NCBI RefSeq assembly: GCF_022376445.1
Contig: NW_025955016.1
Coordinates: 124,001 to 188,000, forward strand
DNA: 64,000 nucleotides
Direction: 5' to 3'
Origin: Fomitopsis serialis
Lineage: Eukaryota > Basidiomycota > Agaricomycetes > Polyporales > Fomitopsidaceae
The notes beneath the pieces are model-generated. The model did no database searches. It worked only from the letters and a program-made list of their open reading frames with translations, and had not been told where the DNA came from. How positions within the stretch are numbered: position 1 is the first letter of the stretch; every line of letters starts with the position of its first letter. The position numbers were made by a program, and so were the translations under genes. Shown here one piece after another: positions 59,830-64,000 of this stretch.

Positions 59830-59837
59830 CCTGAGCC

Positions 59838-60180
59838 TTCGGTTCCCCACGTACTAGTCCGGTACTACTCAATACGTGCTGGATCGATCGTCGGAAGGTT
59901 GATATTTCGATCCGGACTGATACTGTCGGGTGCAGGGTGCGGGTGAGCGCGGGTCAACATCTCGGACCGTCACGATCCTGACCATGTCGATCCGCTCTGC
60001 CGAGCCTGCGACGAGCGTAGACTGAACTACATGTAACATAGTGAACATAGCATTCCATCAAGTTGGGATACTGTTGGGGTATGACTTTTTGATTTGCCAC
60101 GATTTACATCTACATTGACGCGAGCTTCTCTAGTGATTCGATAACCTACAGCCCCTCCCCGCGAACACGGACGCGTTTGC
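59838..60180. other. intergenic, no gene seen
   Basis: About 340 bp between the element and the aldo-keto reductase stop codon. Confidence 0.5.
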
Positions 60181-61391
60181 TTACTTCAGCTTAGGCGTGG
60201 TCGTCGCGGGCTGCTCGCTGGGCTCGTTGAAGATGTTGATGTCCCAGCGGGGCGAGTAGTTGTACGGTACGTTGAACCGCGTCGGGTCGCGCTTGCCGAG
60301 CGCGACCAGCTTCTGGTAGTCCTCCTCCGAGAGCGACACCTGCTTGAGGTTCGAGTCGATGCGCTCTGCACATCTCGGTCAGCCTCGCTGAATGTCACTG
60401 TCGGCACGGGGACACGTACCTTTCTGCACGGACTTGGGGATGACGGAGTACCCGCGGTACACGCCGTACGCAACAAGGACCTGCGCAGGCGTCGCGTCGA
60501 GCTTCTTCGCGATCTCGACCACCTCGGGGTAGTCGGTGAGCTTGGGCTTGCCGACCAGGTTGTTCCCGAGCGGGCTGTATGCGGTGATGTGGATGTTGTG
60601 CGCCTTGGCGAACGCGTCGAGCTCGTCCTGCTGCAGCAGCGGGTGCGCCTCGATCTGGTTCACGGTCTATGCATGGCCATCTTATCAGCTTCGGATCAGC
60701 AGTCGCGGAGCGCCGGGAGACGTACCGGCCAGACGCCGGTCGCGTCGGCGATGGTCTGGATTTGTTCGATGGTGAAGTTGGAGACACCGATGGCCTTGAC
60801 CTTGCCGGTCTTGATGAGATCGATGAGTGCCTGCCACGTCTCAACGAGCGACGTCTCCGTGTCGAGCTCAACCCAGCCCTCCTTCGTTGACGGGAAGAAG
60901 TCCTTGCCAGGGACCGAGCTCCCCTTGAACGCAACGGGCCAGTGGATCACTGCCGCGGAACATCCAGGTCAGTCACAGGATGTAACACAGGACGAGCGCA
61001 CTCACGGTAGAGGTCGAGGTAGTCGGTGCCGAGCTGGCTGAGCGTCTCGTCGAGCTCCTTCTCGACAAGCTCCTTCTTGTGCGAGGTGTTCCAGAGCTTG
61101 GAGGTGATGAAGAGCTCCTCGCGCTTGACGACGGAGGGGACGACCTTCTTGAGCGCACGCCCGACCTCGTCTTGGTTCGCGTAGATCATCGCGAGATCGA
61201 GGTGGCGGTAGCCCGCGCGCACGGCGAGCTCGACCTGCGGGCGCCGTCCCTCGTCAGATGCGGGCCGATGGCATGAAACACCGGCGACGTACCGCGTTCT
61301 CAACTTCGTTGGGCTTCGAGAGCCATGTGCCGAGGCCGATCTGGGGGATCGTCTGTCCGCTGGACAGAGACAGGACTTTGCCGTGGGACAT
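60181..61391 (-). CDS. aldo-keto reductase
   Basis: Multi-exon, about 320 residues, start [19 protein letters not shown] at 61391, stop at 60181. It reduces aldehydes, ketones or sugars with NADPH. The catalytic tetrad is visible: Asp and Tyr in [14 protein letters not shown], Lys in [12 protein letters not shown], His in LIHWPVAF. The family signatures [29 protein letters not shown] and [15 protein letters not shown] (across an intron) are present. The last includes the NADPH-binding IPKS. The C-terminal part [13 protein letters not shown] closes the (beta/alpha)8 barrel. The best match by pattern is to glycerol dehydrogenase / GCY1-like fungal AKRs. Substrate not known. Confidence 0.92.
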
Positions 61392-63087
61392 GGCTGGAGA
61401 TGCGGGATGGTGGGGGAGGAGAGCAGAGGGTGGGGTGCGGATTGCGCGATCGCATGCTGGTCGCTGGGGTTTATATACCACATTTCTGGCGGGATATTTC
61501 TTCCCCAGGTTCCTTCTCGGTTTCCAGGTTCGAGGGCGCAAGCCCCGCCCCCCGCCATCTGGCACTAATCTGGCACGATCTGGCACCACAGGCGATCGCG
61601 GTATGACGCAACGGTCCGCCGGGCCGTCGGGACGGACTCAGAGCCGGAGGTCGATGCGGTCCCGACCGCGTAAGTATTCCCGCAACAGCCCGAGCTGCAT
61701 GTTGACCACCACTTCCATCTTGACTTGCATGCACGACGAACCCACTCGGACAAGGTGCCGTTTTCAGTTAATATTTTGACTCTGCATTGTTCATTAACTC
61801 TTTATATATGCGCCTCTAGGTAGTCCACTCTTAACGCGTAACACTCATTGACTTCACCTAAGAAGTCGCGTAATCTGTCACGGCGACTGGGATGCAGAAC
61901 TATGTACACGGACGATGCAAAGACAACGAACGTGACGCTGCTTAGTCTCGAATCGCGCAGAGCGCTGCTCTGGTGAGTCGCTTGCTAGTTGTGGGAGGTT
62001 GGCCCGACACACATTGTCTCTGTTATCCGTGTGAGCGCAAAAAATGGCATATATGCGTTCCACTATTCAGTCAGCCCCTGCATCTGCAATCTTCTGGGCG
62101 AGGACGACTTGTCTGTCCAGTTTCACGGTACCAGGGTAGAGATCCGGTAGAGGTTTATTCTTTTAGAGGTGGTGACGCAGGGTCTCGCCATGGACCATAC
62201 ATCATCCTCATCGATCATCGACCACTCACCTCCAACTATATACTCCGGTTATTCTCTATTTGACGCCTTAGCAGCGAGCCACGCTAGCTGGATCGAAGCT
62301 GCACACTCCTGTGCTTACCATGTCGTCTCCGAGCCCAACGCTTGCAGGGTTGCTTGACTTATGTATGCTTGGAAGGACGAGTACAGTGACTGAACTTTGA
62401 AAACTTCCGGTTCCCGATGTACAGGTGCGCGTGTTCTGTCACTGTCTCCGGTGCGATCGTCCAGCCAATCGTTGATTCACATTGTCTGCAGTTAAGCGCG
62501 GAATTCACGCCTAATGGATCCAATATGTCTTTTGTTGACAGCGAGTGCGATCTTTTCGCGCTGTTTGGGCCTGGGCGACCGCCTTCTCCCGCACAAATGC
62601 TGTCACCCGTCTCCTGAGTAGGTAAGTTTGAACTGGAGGCACGGTATTCGTGCTAAATCCGACCGGGTTCTATCTCGGCCATGTCGGTGAGATGTCCTCC
62701 TGAATATGCGCGTAACGTTAGCTGTGCTGCTGTGGCGAAACTTTCCCCGCTTTACGTCCCGTCCATTGCCTTTCTCCTCCCCGCTCCACGATGGCGCGGT
62801 TGTTGGTGTCCTTGGTGCCTTCGCTTCCGGCCAAGTCGCGTACGTCTTCAAGGGCAATCAGGGCGAGTCAAACATGCTCAGACGCGTAGCGCATACGCCC
62901 TCGATCGTATATAACCTTGCTAATGCGGACGTCTCCCCACGTCGCCTCTTCTCTCTGACGTCTCGCGCACGATCGCGGCCTTCAGGCTAACTCACTGCTG
63001 CATCCGTCGACAGTTGTTCGCATCCCCGGGATCCCCGTGCCACCATCACAACGTTGTACGCCCAGTTTAGCCTCCGGGCCACTCAAC
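61392..63087. other. intergenic, no supported gene
   Basis: About 1.7 kb between divergent genes. Several 60-100 codon frames on both strands lack features. The promoter of the FAD-linked oxidase lies at the right end. Confidence 0.5.
62908..62914 (+). promoter_or_regulatory. TATA box of the FAD-linked oxidase
   Basis: tatataa 174 bp before the ATG at 63088. Confidence 0.5.
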
Positions 63088-64000
63088 ATGTCTGTGCAAC
63101 AAGCACTCCCGTCGCACTCCATCCCTGGCGCGGATCTTCCACCGGCTCTATGCGACGAGCTGCGTGCTGCTGTCAGAGGCCCCGTGTACGCTCGGAGCAC
63201 GATGGAGTACGTCTCTCCCAACTGTATCGCCCGCGAATCTCCTTACAGCCGTGTCTATGTAGGTTCGGCGAGCGCGCCAAAACCTTCAACGGGAAGATCA
63301 CCTGTCTGTCCAAGGCCCTCGTCTCGCCGCTCGACGCGCAGGACGTGAGTGCGATCGTCCTCTTCTGCCGCAAGCACGGGCTCTCTCCGTCGGTCAAAGC
63401 CGGTGGCTACGCGACGGCGGGCTGGTCCATCGCCGGCGATGTCATCGTCGACCTGGGCATGATGAGGGAGTGCGACATCGAGCCGCCTGTCCCGGACGCG
63501 GACGACGGCAAGGACTGGACTAAGCTAGTCGACATGCTCCCCCTAGGAAGCAAAGGCAAGGGCCGTGCGCGCGTCCCAGACAAGAAGGAAGACGTGGCCT
63601 CCGCAGCCCCACCCGAGACGTCGACGGCCCCCGCACACGAAGCTGAAGAGCCATCCGTTGCTGCCGGGACGAAGCGGAGGCGAGAAGACAGTGCAGAGGC
63701 GGAGGATCGGCCCCTCCCCAAACTCCAAGCGACGCAGGAGAAGCGCAACCTCCTGCGCTCGTACGACACCGCGTCCGACAGCGTCGCCGCGTTCTTCCGC
63801 GGGCCGCCGCTCCCCGAAGAGGAGGGGGAGGAGCCCCGGAAGCCCCCTGCCAACCGCCGGAGGTATGCGTCGCCCGTGCGCACTGCAAGCACGCCTACGG
63901 GACAGGGGCAGACTAGTAACTCTTCCAGCGAGGCTCCGGGTCCTATATCCATGTCTCGCTCTGGCTCCGGCGGCTCGGGGTCAACCTCTGGTCCTTCTGA
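63088..64000 (+). CDS. FAD-linked oxidase (FAD_binding_4 type), cut by window end
   Basis: Exons 63088-63185 and 63263 to the edge; the 3' part is outside. The join VRGPV|FGERAKTFNGKITC is in frame. The PCMH-type FAD fold is seen in DVSAIVLFCRKHGLSPSVKA, GGYATAGWSIAGDVIVDLG. In such enzymes FAD is often bound to His in an SGGH motif; here the same place reads KAGGYATAG, so covalent attachment through that His is unlikely. After MMRECDIEP a stretch of at least 170 residues is Lys/Glu/Pro/Ser-rich (KKEDVASAAPPETSTAP, PLPEEEGEEPRKPP) and probably disordered, an insertion in the middle of the FAD domain. Reaction unknown. Confidence 0.75.

Noticed and set aside
62603..62990. Open frames on both strands before the FAD oxidase
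   Set aside because: No domain or signal; overlapping frames on both strands are equally open, and a TATA box lies at 62908.

Overview
This 64 kb window looks like nuclear DNA of a filamentous basidiomycete, most likely an agaricomycete of the polypore type. The evidence is: short (about 50-60 nt) GT-AG introns in most genes, closely packed genes on both strands, a BTB/POZ gene expansion, cytochrome P450, F-box and DUF6533-like genes, and fungal housekeeping genes (SPT7, CDH1, PMR1, a DH-BAR Rho GEF). Most exon joins given below were checked by reading frame, and the exon sums that I tested are multiples of three.

Layout. 1-2.9 kb: a PIF/Harbinger DNA transposon with two convergent genes, a SANT/Myb-like partner and a DDE transposase. 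3.2-3.5 kb: small repeats. 4.2-5.2 kb: a dual-specificity-phosphatase-like protein without its catalytic Cys. 5.3-5.6 kb: a decayed LCB2 fragment between direct repeats. 5.8-6.8 kb: a poorly preserved membrane-protein gene. 7.06 kb: tRNA-Ala(AGC) with an intron. 7.5-9.3 kb: one BTB gene and one BTB pseudogene. 9.7-12.0 kb: a P450. 13.5-20.4 kb: CDH1 and SPT7 head to head on a 240 bp shared promoter; SPT7 has two introns of about 0.9-1 kb. 21.1-24.9 kb: two tandem paralogues of an unrecognised family with an N-terminal PPxY and a C-terminal CaaX-type box. 25.9-33.9 kb: three more BTB genes, two BTB pseudogenes and an F-box gene.

34.3-39.7 kb is a transposon-like block: a hAT-type BED-finger N-terminal gene, purine-rich low-complexity DNA, a broken polyketide-synthase KR-ACP fragment, and inverted end-like repeats with an 8 bp direct repeat. 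40.0-49.1 kb is a metabolic and signalling stretch: lactonase-type beta-propeller, penicillin-acyltransferase-like Ntn hydrolase (C45), DH-BAR-SH3-like Rho GEF, and CaiB/BaiF CoA-transferase. 50.2-57.4 kb holds a PMR1-type Ca/Mn ATPase flanked by an inverted duplication of about 1.05 kb; each arm carries a copy of the same small orphan gene, and one copy is frameshifted. 57.5-59.8 kb is a 2.3 kb non-autonomous TIR element with a candidate 8 bp target duplication. 60.2-61.4 kb is an aldo-keto reductase. 63.1 kb to the end is the start of a FAD-linked oxidase cut by the window edge.

The housekeeping genes are intact, apart from one apparent frameshift in the Rho GEF. The rest shows repeated duplication and decay: BTB copies, LCB2 and PKS fragments, and TIR elements. 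The best candidates for something undescribed are the PPxY/CaaX tandem family, the PMR1-flanking inverted duplication, and the two hAT-like blocks that share an unusual purine-rich filler.
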